Assembly (NCBI GenBank): GCA_023262855.1
Contig: JALQYQ010000009.1
Coordinates: 1 to 64,000, forward strand
Length of the DNA stretch: 64,000 nt
From: Crocinitomicaceae bacterium
Lineage (GTDB): Bacteria; Bacteroidota; Bacteroidia; Flavobacteriales_D; Crocinitomicaceae
Reading direction: 5' to 3'
This document shows, in pieces, positions 34,661 to 42,585 of the stretch. The notes beneath the pieces are model-generated. The model was not told the DNA's origin. It did no database searches and worked only from the letters and a program-made list of their open reading frames with translations. Numbering within the stretch: the stretch's first letter is position 1; every line of letters begins with the position of its first letter. The position numbers were made by a program, and so were the translations under genes.

Positions 34661-34954
34661 TTACATTTGTTTAACACCTTCTGGTAAATCGTAAAAAGTT
34701 GGATGACGGTAAATTTTCTCATCAATTGGCTCAAAGAAATATTCTGCTTCGTTGATTGTTACTGCAACGATTTCTTTACCTGGAACAACCCATAATCCAG
34801 TTCCTTCACCTCGACGCGTATAAATATCGCGTGCATTTTCAACTGCTAAATCTTTATCAAAAGCATGCACACTTCCTACGTGCTTATATGCTTGACCTGG
34901 TTTTGATTGGATGAATACCTCCCATAATTGTCCTTGTGATTCTGCTGCTTCCAT
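34661..34954 (-). CDS. paaB: 1,2-phenylacetyl-CoA epoxidase subunit PaaB
   Basis: This small subunit bridges PaaAC heterodimers in the epoxidase. The 97-residue product has the family features LWEVFIQSKPGQAYKHVGSVHA, YTRRGEGTGLWVV and ...DPIDEKIYRHPTFY-like sequence. The length is normal. It lies 8 bp before paaC and 11 bp after the Gre-like gene, so all are in one operon. Confidence 0.94.
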   Translation of the reverse strand: MEAAESQGQLWEVFIQSKPGQAYKHVGSVHAFDKDLAVENARDIYTRRGEGTGLWVVPGKEIVAVTINEAEYFFEPIDEKIYRHPTFYDLPEGVKQM

Positions 34955-34965
34955 TTTCTAATTTT

Positions 34966-35409
34966 TTAATTAATTTCTAAAATCTTGTAATCATTGCCAG
35001 CATGAGAAAAAGAATCCCCATTTCCTTTTCCTTTCATAGTTGGAAAAATTGGCGAATCAACTGAAATACCGACGATGTGTTTCCCTTCAAAATCGAAAGG
35101 CATGGTTGCATGTCCTACGAAAAAATGAAATTTCTCTGTAGCGACAAATGCGCCCGCTTCCACTAATGATTTTTGATCAACATTCAAGTTTTTAAGTTGA
35201 TTTAATTCGACTTCTGCACGAAAAAGTTTTTTCTCGAACAATTGCTTCATTTCACCTGATTCCGTTTGATGGGATAAATCTTCAGGATCAATCGTATCTG
35301 TTTCATCGATATCGACCATTCCATTCGACGAAGCAATTTTTTCACGTAAGTCATGAATTATTTCTTCTTGACTTTTTATTAAATGCTGATGCAAAAGTTG
35401 TTTATTCAT
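34966..35409 (-). CDS. GreA/GreB-like protein inside the paa operon
   Basis: The 147-residue product resembles transcription cleavage factors: an N-terminal coiled coil (about 1-70) and a C-terminal FKBP-like domain (about 78-147) with VEAGAFV, HIVGISVDSPIFPTMKGKGNGDSF and a final YKILEI strand. In GreA the coiled-coil tip motif is DLKEN with two acidic residues; here the aligned stretch is D44-LSHQ, so only one acid is kept. It may bind RNA polymerase without the usual cleavage activity. Its place between paaA (4 bp) and paaB is odd. A second such protein is at 43765. Confidence 0.72.
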   Translation of the reverse strand: MNKQLLHQHLIKSQEEIIHDLREKIASSNGMVDIDETDTIDPEDLSHQTESGEMKQLFEKKLFRAEVELNQLKNLNVDQKSLVEAGAFVATEKFHFFVGHATMPFDFEGKHIVGISVDSPIFPTMKGKGNGDSFSHAGNDYKILEIN

Positions 35410-35413
35410 GTTT

Positions 35414-36349
35414 TTATTTTTGATTTAATCCAGCCACATAAGCTGTTTCTCTCACCCAAGCTCCATTGTCATGAGCGCGTTTATGATGTTCTAAGCGTTG
35501 TTGGTTGCAAGGTCCATTTCCTTTTACCACTTCCCAAAATTCATCCCAATTGATATCTCCGTGTTTATAAGTGCCATCTTCCAATAATTGAAGATTTGCA
35601 TCAGGAACTTTCAATCCAATTAATTCAGCTTGAGGAATTGTTTTATTAATGAATTTCTCACGCAATTGATCGTTTGATTCACGTTTGATTTTCCATTTCA
35701 TTGCATTGGAAGTATTAGCAGACTCATTGTCATGAGGTCCAAACATCATCAACGCAGGCCACCACCAGCGGTTCAATGCATCTTGCGCCATTTGTTGCTG
35801 ATCTTTTGTACCTTCCATCATTTTCCACATGATTTCATAACCTTGTCGCTGATGGAACGATTCTTCTTTACAAATTTTCACCATTGCTCTTGAATACGGA
35901 CCATAAGAAGTACGTTGCAAAGAAACTTGGTTTGTAATTGCAGCACCATCAACTAACCAACCTATTGCACCAATATCAGCCCAATTCAGTGCTGGATAAT
36001 TAAACACTGATGAGTATTTTGCTTTCCCTTCGTGTAACCATTGAATATATTGTTCACGACTTACGCCAAGCGTTTCTGCTGCACTGTATAAATACAAGCC
36101 ATGTCCACCTTCATCTTGAATTTTAGCTAATAGAATTTTTTTACTTCTTAAAGATGGGGCACGCGTAATCCAGTTTCCTTCTGGCTGCATACCAATAACC
36201 TCTGAATGTGCGTGTTGCGAAATTTGACGAATCAAGTGTTGACGGTATTCATCCGGCATCCAATCTCTTGGTTCGATTTTCATTTCAGCAGCTATTTTCG
36301 ACTCAAACTCAGCAAGAAGCTGTTCTTTTGAAGGGGCGATAGTACTCAT
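35414..36349 (-). CDS. paaA: 1,2-phenylacetyl-CoA epoxidase catalytic subunit PaaA
   Basis: This is the diiron subunit that epoxidises the aromatic ring of phenylacetyl-CoA. The 311-residue product has the two metal-binding ExxH motifs, E80-GG-H83 and E163-SF-H166, in ferritin-like helices, and is typical in length. It opens the operon paaA, Gre-like gene, paaB, paaC. Upstream is a near-palindromic Fnr/Crp-like box, which suggests control by one of the two Crp/Fnr regulators nearby. Confidence 0.95.
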   Translation of the reverse strand: MSTIAPSKEQLLAEFESKIAAEMKIEPRDWMPDEYRQHLIRQISQHAHSEVIGMQPEGNWITRAPSLRSKKILLAKIQDEGGHGLYLYSAAETLGVSREQYIQWLHEGKAKYSSVFNYPALNWADIGAIGWLVDGAAITNQVSLQRTSYGPYSRAMVKICKEESFHQRQGYEIMWKMMEGTKDQQQMAQDALNRWWWPALMMFGPHDNESANTSNAMKWKIKRESNDQLREKFINKTIPQAELIGLKVPDANLQLLEDGTYKHGDINWDEFWEVVKGNGPCNQQRLEHHKRAHDNGAWVRETAYVAGLNQK

Positions 36350-36418
36350 TTTTCAATTCGTTTTAAGTTAATGCTTGAATAGAATTCCCCTTCTGTTTGA
36401 GAGGGTTCTTCATTCTTG

Positions 36419-36484
36419 CAAAGGAAACGCAAACGAAGAGCTTGATAAATGATAAAATTCAAATGAAAACATGATAAATGTCAT
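36419..36484 (-). promoter_or_regulatory. predicted paaA promoter with Crp/Fnr-like box
   Basis: On the minus strand, TTCCTTTG (36426-36419) is a one-mismatch -7 element about 70 bp before paaA. TGATAAATGTCA (36472-36483) is TGAT-N4-GTCA, a Fnr box with one half-site change (ATCA to GTCA). Its centre is 58.5 bp from the -7 end, about two helical turns further out than the hemN and ccoS boxes. Confidence 0.4.
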
Positions 36485-36551
36485 AAAAATCGAGTTGCTT
36501 GACATTCAAATTTGTACACAAAAAAAACAGGAATGCTGAATGCAACTTAGG

Positions 36552-36585
36552 TTGCAAAGCTAGATAAGAGTGGCTATTAACTTTG
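36552..36585 (+). promoter_or_regulatory. predicted promoter of DUF983-crp
   Basis: TAACTTTG (36578-36585) matches TAnnTTTG exactly, with TTG at 36552-36554, 23 bp upstream. The predicted start near 36589 lies before the ATG at 36604, and this argues against an in-frame TTG at 36583 as start. Confidence 0.6.
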
Positions 36586-36603
36586 TGTTATAAATTGAGA
36601 GTT

Positions 36604-36999
36604 ATGATTTTCGGAAAAGGTTCAAGACTATACAGTATTTTCAAAATGCGTTGTCCAAAATGCCAAGAAGGCGAATTTATGGTTTCACATCCATACGATT
36701 TATCGAAAGTTGGAGAAATACATGAACATTGTAATGTGTGCGGTTTAAAATATTCAAAAGAGCCAGGATTTTATTACGGAGCAATGTATGTTGCTTATGC
36801 GTTGGGAGTTGCTTTATTCGTTACCCTTTGGGTTTCATTCAATTTATTTTTCGACAATGTTCCAATCGGTTGGCAAATTGGCCTCATAATTTTTGCAACT
36901 ATTCTTTTAGCTCCTTATCTTTATGCCTTGTCTAAAATTATTTGGGCAAATATGTTTATAAAGTATGACAAGGACGCAATTAAAAGAGAACAAGCATGA
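36604..36999 (+). CDS. DUF983 family membrane protein
   Basis: The 131-residue product has an N-terminal zinc-ribbon-like pair of motifs, MRCPKCQEG and CNVCGLKYSKEPGFYYGAMY, then two transmembrane helices (about 58-80 and 86-108). The DUF983 family is widespread and has no established role. The start at 36604 is favoured by the predicted promoter. The downstream regulator gene begins inside its last 35 bp, so the two are coupled. Confidence 0.88.
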   Translation: MIFGKGSRLYSIFKMRCPKCQEGEFMVSHPYDLSKVGEIHEHCNVCGLKYSKEPGFYYGAMYVAYALGVALFVTLWVSFNLFFDNVPIGWQIGLIIFATILLAPYLYALSKIIWANMFIKYDKDAIKREQA

Positions 37000-37624
37000 T
37001 TATTTACATGACGCACTTGGTTATGTATTAGAAGAACCATTAATTGATGAGATCATTAAAATCTCACAAGTAAAGGAAGTTATTGCAGACGAGATAATTC
37101 TCAATGTTGGCGATTCGATGCAATACATTCCAATTGTATTGGAAGGTTCAATAAAAATTTCACGTGAAAATGATGAGGGAGATGAGCTCCTACTTTATTA
37201 CATAGAAGGTGGTGATACCTGTGCTATGACTTTACAATGTTGTGTACGTCATACATCCAGTGAAATCAAAGCAACAAGCATGGAAGATTCTTTGTTATTA
37301 ATGATTCCTGTTGAAATGATGGAAACATGGATGAACAAATATCGTTCATGGCGAGAATTTATCCTTCAGAGTTATCATACGCGATTAACGGAGTTGATGG
37401 AAACAGTAGACGCCATTGCTTTTATGCGCCTGGATGAGCGTTTATTAAAATACCTTACAGATCAAGCGAAACTACTAGGGAGTCTTGAAATTCATCACAC
37501 CCATCAGCAAATTGCAGAAGATTTGCATTCTTCAAGAGTTGTCATTTCGCGTTTATTGAAACAACTTGAAATAAAGGGTAAAATAAAAATTCAACGCAAC
37601 AAAATTATTTTAGACACAATTTAA
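36965..37624 (+). CDS. Crp/Fnr-family regulator (second in the window)
   Basis: The 219-residue product has a cyclic-nucleotide-binding-like domain (about 25-140) and a C-terminal winged helix with HQQIAEDLHSSRVVISRLLKQL (about 178-199). It lacks the N-terminal cysteine group of the regulator at 33211, but has cysteines in DTCAMTLQCC (about 79-88), a feature of some Bacteroidota members. The signal is unknown. Candidate targets nearby are the paa operon or its own unit. It overlaps the DUF983 gene by 35 bp. Confidence 0.88.
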   Translation: MTRTQLKENKHDYLHDALGYVLEEPLIDEIIKISQVKEVIADEIILNVGDSMQYIPIVLEGSIKISRENDEGDELLLYYIEGGDTCAMTLQCCVRHTSSEIKATSMEDSLLLMIPVEMMETWMNKYRSWREFILQSYHTRLTELMETVDAIAFMRLDERLLKYLTDQAKLLGSLEIHHTHQQIAEDLHSSRVVISRLLKQLEIKGKIKIQRNKIILDTI

Positions 37625-37658
37625 CATATCTATGTGGAATTAATTTTGTGTGTGTTTT

Positions 37659-37686
37659 TTTGAAAACTTTTTTTAATGTATATTTG
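37659..37686 (+). promoter_or_regulatory. predicted promoter of the T9SS protein at 37715
   Basis: TATATTTG (37679-37686) is an exact -7 element, with TTTG at 37659-37662, 16 bp upstream. The predicted start near 37690 gives a leader of about 25 nt. Confidence 0.6.
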
Positions 37687-37714
37687 ACAACGTTTAACTT
37701 AATTTTATTAGAAT

Positions 37715-38602
37715 ATGAAAAAAATTTTACTTTCTCTTGGAGTTGTTTTGACTTCTATTGCAGCAAATGCACAAGTTGATACATTAACAGAGTTCTTTAC
37801 AGGAACACCAACAATTTATGGTGCTCAAGGTGGAGGATATGTATCTGGGAACAATTCTTATGGTGATCTTGGTAAAGGAATGCGTTTCAACAATGCTAAT
37901 GGTTTAACAAATGGTGGTTCTATTTCAAATGTATTACTTTGGGCTCCAATTAAAAGTGATAATGGAGGTTCTTTTATCGTGAAAATTCATGAATTTGGTA
38001 CAACAACTACATTAGGACCAGTTTTAGGAAGTGTTACGATTCCTTTAAGTTCAGTGGATACTACATTAGCAACTGGTTATGCAATAGCTGGAGGTCTTCC
38101 ATATAATGTAAACGCAACTTTTAGTTCTCCTGTAACAATTCCAGCTTCAAAAGATGTTGTAGTTATGGTATACTTACCTACAACTGCTGGCGATACAATT
38201 GCCATGGTATCAAATACTTCTGATGACTGGGCTAACGCAGGAACTCACACATTTGAAATTTGGAGTGACAATACTTTAAATGATTTTGCTACTGCTTGGC
38301 AAGGTGGGGTTAATGTTGCTTTAGCAATTTTCCCAGTTGTAAACTTTGTTCTTGGTGTTGACGAAAACGCAATTACTACATCAGTTTATCCAAACCCTGC
38401 AAACGACGTATTGAACATCAACTTAAGTGCTAACGCTACTTCAGTTTCAATCATTGGAATGGATGGAAAAGTTATCTCAACAGAAGCTATCAACGCTAAC
38501 ACTGCTGCAGTTAATGTTTCTAACTTAGTTGCTGGTGTATACTTCTACGAAATCGTTGCTGAAAACGGTACAGTAGTTCGTAACACTTTCGTTAAAAAAT
38601 AA
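37715..38602 (+). CDS. secreted protein with T9SS type A sorting domain
   Basis: The 295-residue product has a signal peptide (about 1-19, ending NAQ), a beta-rich mature domain of unknown type (about 25-210) and a T9SS type A tail (about 220-295) with VYPNPAND, MDGKVIS and GVYFYEIV. The tail predicts passage through the outer membrane and attachment or release. The central domain is not recognised; it is rich in Gly, Thr, Ser and Asn. It has a strong promoter and a strong terminator of its own, so it is probably well expressed. Confidence 0.85.
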   Translation: MKKILLSLGVVLTSIAANAQVDTLTEFFTGTPTIYGAQGGGYVSGNNSYGDLGKGMRFNNANGLTNGGSISNVLLWAPIKSDNGGSFIVKIHEFGTTTTLGPVLGSVTIPLSSVDTTLATGYAIAGGLPYNVNATFSSPVTIPASKDVVVMVYLPTTAGDTIAMVSNTSDDWANAGTHTFEIWSDNTLNDFATAWQGGVNVALAIFPVVNFVLGVDENAITTSVYPNPANDVLNINLSANATSVSIIGMDGKVISTEAINANTAAVNVSNLVAGVYFYEIVAENGTVVRNTFVKK

Positions 38603-38622
38603 TTAAGAATCTCTTAATATGA

Positions 38623-38651
38623 ACGGGACTATTTTTAGTCCCGTTTTTTTT
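38623..38651 (+). terminator. rho-independent terminator
   Basis: ACGGGACTA (38623-38631) pairs perfectly with TAGTCCCGT (38636-38644) over a TTTT loop, followed by a run of T. It ends the T9SS gene upstream. Confidence 0.93.
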
Positions 38652-38721
38652 GCTCTATTATTTAACAAACTACTGGAACCACATTTCCTTCTTTGCTTTG
38701 ATGCCTTTCATTTGGACACAA

Positions 38722-38750
38722 AAAAGCCCCATTCTGCGAATGAGGCTTTA
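38722..38750 (-). terminator. rho-independent terminator of the aminotransferase gene
   Basis: On the minus strand, AAAGCCTCATTC pairs with GAATGGGGCTTT (one G-U pair) over a short loop and is followed by TTTT. It lies just after the stop of the minus-strand aminotransferase. Confidence 0.85.
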
Positions 38751-38768
38751 AACTATAATAAAGAAATC

Positions 38769-39968
38769 TTAGTTAGTTCTTCCTGGATAAACCTTCAATG
38801 CTTCTTCCAAACATTTTACAGCTTTACGCAACGAATCTTGGTTTAAAACATAAGCAATTCGCGCTTCTTGTTGTCCAGCACCTTTTGTCGAATAGAATCC
38901 ATTGGCTGGTGCCATCATTACAGTTTGACCTTCGTATTCGAAATCTTCCAATAACCATTGACAGAATTTTTCAGCGTCATCAACTGGAAATTTCGCAACT
39001 GCGTAAAATGCTCCACTAGGTTTTGGACAAAAAACGCCTGGAATCGCATTCAAACCGTCCACTGTAATGTTTCTGCGTTGCACATATTCAGCAACAACAT
39101 CATCAAAATACGATTGTGGTGTATTCAACGCTGCTTCAGCTGCAATTTGATCAACAGTCGGCGGAGATAAACGTGCTTGTCCAAATTTCAAAGCGGCTGC
39201 CATGATTTCAGAATTCTTTGTAATTAATGCTCCGATTCGAGCTCCACACATTGAGTAGCGTTTCGAAACAGAATCAATCATAATCACATTGTTTTCCAAG
39301 CCTTCCAAATTCATCACTGAAAAAGGAATTGCTCCATCGTAACAAAACTCACGGTAAACCTCATCAGCGAACAAAATCAAATCGTGTTTCAATACAATAT
39401 CTCGCAATTGCTCCAACTCTTCTTTTGAATACAAATATCCTGTTGGATTTCCTGGATTACAAATTACGATTGCTTTCGTTTTCGACGTGATTTTTTTCTC
39501 AAATTCCTCAACTGGAGGCAATGCAAAACCTGTTTCAATTGTTGAAGTTACAGGAACAACATTTAAACCTGCCGTTACAGCAAAACCATTGTAATTTGCG
39601 TAAAATGGCTCAGGAATAATCACCTCATCACCTGGGTCACATGTTGTCATGAAACCAAAAATCAAGGCCTCTGAACCACCAGTAGTGATTAGTATATCTT
39701 CTGGATTAACATTAATTCCTGTTTTCTTATAATACGCCGACAATCCATTACGGTAACTTTCAAAACCAGCCGAGTGACTGTATTCAATCACCTTACGATC
39801 CATGTTTTTAATTGCATTCAAAGCAACTTCTGGCGTTTCAATATCTGGTTGACCAATGTTCAAATGGTAAACAATTTTACCTTGCTTTTTAGCTGACTCT
39901 GCGTAAGGTACTAACTTACGAATCGGAGACGCTGGCATATCAATAGCCTTCTGTGATAATTTCGGCAT
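38769..39968 (-). CDS. pyridoxal-phosphate aminotransferase (aspartate/aromatic type, class I)
   Basis: This enzyme transfers amino groups between amino acids and 2-oxoacids; substrate most likely aspartate or an aromatic amino acid. I start at the ATG at 39968 (399 residues, MPKLSQKAIDMPASPIRKL), because the predicted -7 element at 39993-40000 excludes the upstream TTG. Family landmarks are NIGQPDIETP, NPGNPTG, FADEVYREF and the PLP lysine in DSVSKRYSMCGAR. The protein is intact. Confidence 0.92.
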   Translation of the reverse strand: MPKLSQKAIDMPASPIRKLVPYAESAKKQGKIVYHLNIGQPDIETPEVALNAIKNMDRKVIEYSHSAGFESYRNGLSAYYKKTGINVNPEDILITTGGSEALIFGFMTTCDPGDEVIIPEPFYANYNGFAVTAGLNVVPVTSTIETGFALPPVEEFEKKITSKTKAIVICNPGNPTGYLYSKEELEQLRDIVLKHDLILFADEVYREFCYDGAIPFSVMNLEGLENNVIMIDSVSKRYSMCGARIGALITKNSEIMAAALKFGQARLSPPTVDQIAAEAALNTPQSYFDDVVAEYVQRRNITVDGLNAIPGVFCPKPSGAFYAVAKFPVDDAEKFCQWLLEDFEYEGQTVMMAPANGFYSTKGAGQQEARIAYVLNQDSLRKAVKCLEEALKVYPGRTN

Positions 39969-39992
39969 AACTTTTCTGGTTTTTTGTTGCCG

Positions 39993-40000
39993 CAAATTTA
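39993..40000 (-). promoter_or_regulatory. predicted aminotransferase promoter -7 element
   Basis: TAAATTTG on the minus strand matches TAnnTTTG exactly. It lies 25 bp before the ATG at 39968 and upstream of the predicted start near 39989. I see no well-spaced -33 element. Confidence 0.5.
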
Positions 40001-40054
40001 CGTCAAATGTTCAAATAGTTAGGCGCAATTGAATTCTTTTTCGAACTTTGAAGC

Positions 40055-40819
40055 ATGAAGTTGTTAAATCTGTTCATACTTGCAATTCTACTCGTTTCTT
40101 GTTCTATGCAACAGGAACCAGAGAAATCTTCATCATTCAGAAAAACACAAGTCAATACAACAACTTCAACAGATAATGTAGTTGGCAAGGACTCATCAAT
40201 TGATTCGGTACTTTCGTTAACAGATTTAGTGAATGTTCAATCAATCAACCCTTCCATTTTTGTAGACTTAAAATATAGTACGACTGATAATTTTATGAAA
40301 ATGAAGTTGTATGAACGATTAAAAACGGCTTATTTACAAAAAGATGTTGCTGAACGTTTATCAAAATGTCAGGCTTATTTAAGTTCAATTGATTCGTCTT
40401 TGCATTTGCTTATTTACGATGCAGTTCGTCCTGTTAGTACTCAAGCTAAAATGTGGAAGGCACTAGATTCAATCCCAAGTAAAGAACGTGGAAAATACGT
40501 TTCGAATCCTGCCAATAAAAGCCTGCACAATTTTGGCGCTGCCGTTGATCTAACTATTTGTGACTCCAAAGGAAAAGCCTTAGATATGGGGGCTCAATTT
40601 GATGAATTCAATGAAATTGCTTATCCAACCATGGAAGCACATTTTCTTTCAAAAGGACTACTTACACAACAACAAATTAACAACCGCAAGCTACTTCGAA
40701 AGGTTATGAAGTCGCAAGGATTTCGGAATTTACCAACTGAATGGTGGCACTTCAATGCTTGTTCGCGAAATGATGCTTTGACTAAATATAAAATTCTTGA
40801 CAAAGAACCTAAACTTTAA
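40055..40819 (+). CDS. ddpX: D-alanyl-D-alanine dipeptidase (VanX/DdpX type), lipoprotein
   Basis: This is a zinc peptidase of the M15D family that cleaves D-Ala-D-Ala dipeptide from cell-wall turnover. The 254-residue product has a lipoprotein signal with lipobox LVSC (Cys16). The active site is in SLHNFGAAVD (about 157-166) and TEWWH (about 228-232), and IYDAVRPVS carries the conserved Arg. It is likely anchored in the envelope. In free-living bacteria it is usually metabolic, and no vanHA-type resistance genes are nearby. The next gene starts 3 bp downstream. Confidence 0.92.
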   Translation: MKLLNLFILAILLVSCSMQQEPEKSSSFRKTQVNTTTSTDNVVGKDSSIDSVLSLTDLVNVQSINPSIFVDLKYSTTDNFMKMKLYERLKTAYLQKDVAERLSKCQAYLSSIDSSLHLLIYDAVRPVSTQAKMWKALDSIPSKERGKYVSNPANKSLHNFGAAVDLTICDSKGKALDMGAQFDEFNEIAYPTMEAHFLSKGLLTQQQINNRKLLRKVMKSQGFRNLPTEWWHFNACSRNDALTKYKILDKEPKL

Positions 40820-40822
40820 TCC

Positions 40823-41338
40823 ATGGAACCAATCGAACAAACATCTCCTCTGCTCTATTTAGAGAAACTAAAATTGCATTACATCGAATTATCTGGAGAC
40901 ACCCTAACCTTATTGAACGGAGGTGAAGAAAAAGGTAAATTCAATCAGCGCGTAATTGTAAAAATCAATCAACAAGTTGAATGGCAAGGAGGCGTTGTAG
41001 CTCTCGGGGAAGGCAAAGGATATGTAGCAGTTTCGAAAGCTCGCATGAAAGAACTGGACATTCATTTTGGTGATGAAGTGAGCATTGAATTCACAAAAGA
41101 TTTTTCAGAATTTGGACATGAATTCCCGCTTGAATTAAATGAAGTATTGAAGCAAGATCCTGATGCGCATGAACGCTTTTATCAATTAACACCCGGCAAA
41201 CAGCGAACCTTGATTTATTACATTCTTCAAATGAAAACTTCCGATAAACGCATTGAACGTTCCCTTCAATTTATGCACAATTTAAAGCGCTGTACACCCG
41301 GAAAAGAAACCATGCGCCAATTGTTCGGAAAGGAGTGA
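40823..41338 (+). CDS. YdeI/OmdA-like protein with DUF1905 domain
   Basis: The 171-residue product has an N-terminal DUF1905 beta-barrel-like part (about 20-95, with VIVKINQQVEWQGGVVALGEGKGYVAVSKARMK spread across it) and a C-terminal YdeI/OmdA segment (about 100-165, with LTPGKQRTLIYYI and RIERSLQFM). The family is linked in some bacteria to protection from bacteriocins or stress; its activity is not established. It follows ddpX by 3 bp and may share its transcript. Confidence 0.85.
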   Translation: MEPIEQTSPLLYLEKLKLHYIELSGDTLTLLNGGEEKGKFNQRVIVKINQQVEWQGGVVALGEGKGYVAVSKARMKELDIHFGDEVSIEFTKDFSEFGHEFPLELNEVLKQDPDAHERFYQLTPGKQRTLIYYILQMKTSDKRIERSLQFMHNLKRCTPGKETMRQLFGKE

Positions 41339-41426
41339 GACTAAACATTAATAAGTATCCAAGAATAAGGAGCAATTTCCCTTCCAGTTACGCAGCAAAT
41401 AATTATCTTCGCGAAAACTTTATTCT

Positions 41427-42566
41427 ATGCGCGTATATCTTGACAATGCTGCCACAACACCTATTGCTCCAGAAGTAGTTGAAGCAATGTTACCGGTTTT
41501 AAAAGACGGTTTTGGGAATCCTTCATCAACCCACTTTTATGGACGTCAAACAAAAGCATTGATTGAGACTTCGCGTAGAACAATTTCTAAACTGTTGAAT
41601 TGCCAAGCATCTGAAATCATTTTCACTTCTGGAGGAACTGAAGCGGATAACATGGCTTTGTATTCAAGTGTTTATCAATTGGGTGTTAAACACATTATCA
41701 CCTCTTCAATCGAACATCATGCAGTTGGACATACAGCAGAAGCTATTCAAGCAGAAGGACTAGCACGTGTGAGTTATGTAAAATTAGACGATAAAGGAAC
41801 TGTTGATTTAGCAGATCTTGAACGCTTATTGAACACTGAGGATAAAACATTGGTTTCATTAATGCATGCCAACAATGAAATTGCGACTTTACTTCCTTTG
41901 AAAGAAGTTAGCGCTTTGTGCAGAAAATACAATGCTTATTTTCATTCAGATACTGTTCAAACAATGGGGCATTATGCCTTTGATTTGAAAGAATTGGATA
42001 TTGATTTTATTACATGCGCTGCACACAAGTTTCATGGACCAAAAGGAATTGGCTTTTTGTATGTGAACAAAAATGTGAAAGCAGAAGCCTTAATTCATGG
42101 AGGCGCACAAGAGCGTGGTTTACGCGGAGGAACAGAAAATGTCTATGGAATTGTCGGATTAGCAAAAGCCATGGAATTAGCCTATGATGATGTAGAAGGA
42201 CATCAGCAACATGTTCAAGGATTAAAATCATACATGATTGAACAATTGAAATCAATTTTTTCTGATATTTCTTTCCACGGCCAAACGGAACCTGCAAAAG
42301 CACTTTACACCGTATTGAATGTTTGTTTCCCACGAACTGAAAAAGCTGGAATGTTATTGTTCACGTTGGATTTGAAAGGCGTTGCTGTTAGTGGTGGATC
42401 GGCTTGTTCTTCAGGAGCTGCAAAAGGATCTCATGTACTTGAAGGAATCAATGCTGACATGACGCGACCAAATGTACGTTTCTCATTTTCACGTTTCACG
42501 ACAAAAGAAGAAATTGATTTTGCCTTGGAGCAAGTGAAAGAGGTTTTTTCAAAAACATTGGCATAA
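41427..42566 (+). CDS. cysteine desulfurase (NifS/IscS-like)
   Basis: This PLP enzyme takes sulfur from cysteine for iron-sulfur clusters or thio-modification. The 379-residue product starts MRVYLDNAATTPIAPEV, has the PLP lysine K201 in HKFHGPKG, and the sulfur-carrying C327 in GGSACSSGA. It is the class I (IscS/NifS) loop type. No iscU or other cluster gene is next to it. The upstream stretch TATCTTCG near 41400 is a one-mismatch -7 element. Confidence 0.94.
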   Translation: MRVYLDNAATTPIAPEVVEAMLPVLKDGFGNPSSTHFYGRQTKALIETSRRTISKLLNCQASEIIFTSGGTEADNMALYSSVYQLGVKHIITSSIEHHAVGHTAEAIQAEGLARVSYVKLDDKGTVDLADLERLLNTEDKTLVSLMHANNEIATLLPLKEVSALCRKYNAYFHSDTVQTMGHYAFDLKELDIDFITCAAHKFHGPKGIGFLYVNKNVKAEALIHGGAQERGLRGGTENVYGIVGLAKAMELAYDDVEGHQQHVQGLKSYMIEQLKSIFSDISFHGQTEPAKALYTVLNVCFPRTEKAGMLLFTLDLKGVAVSGGSACSSGAAKGSHVLEGINADMTRPNVRFSFSRFTTKEEIDFALEQVKEVFSKTLA

Positions 42567-42585
42567 GTTTATAAAGCCGTTTTTC

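Noticed and set aside
40055-40819. Vancomycin resistance gene vanX
   Set aside because: The protein is of the VanX/DdpX family, but no vanH, vanA, vanR or vanS gene is nearby and the protein has a lipoprotein signal; a cell-wall recycling role is more likely.
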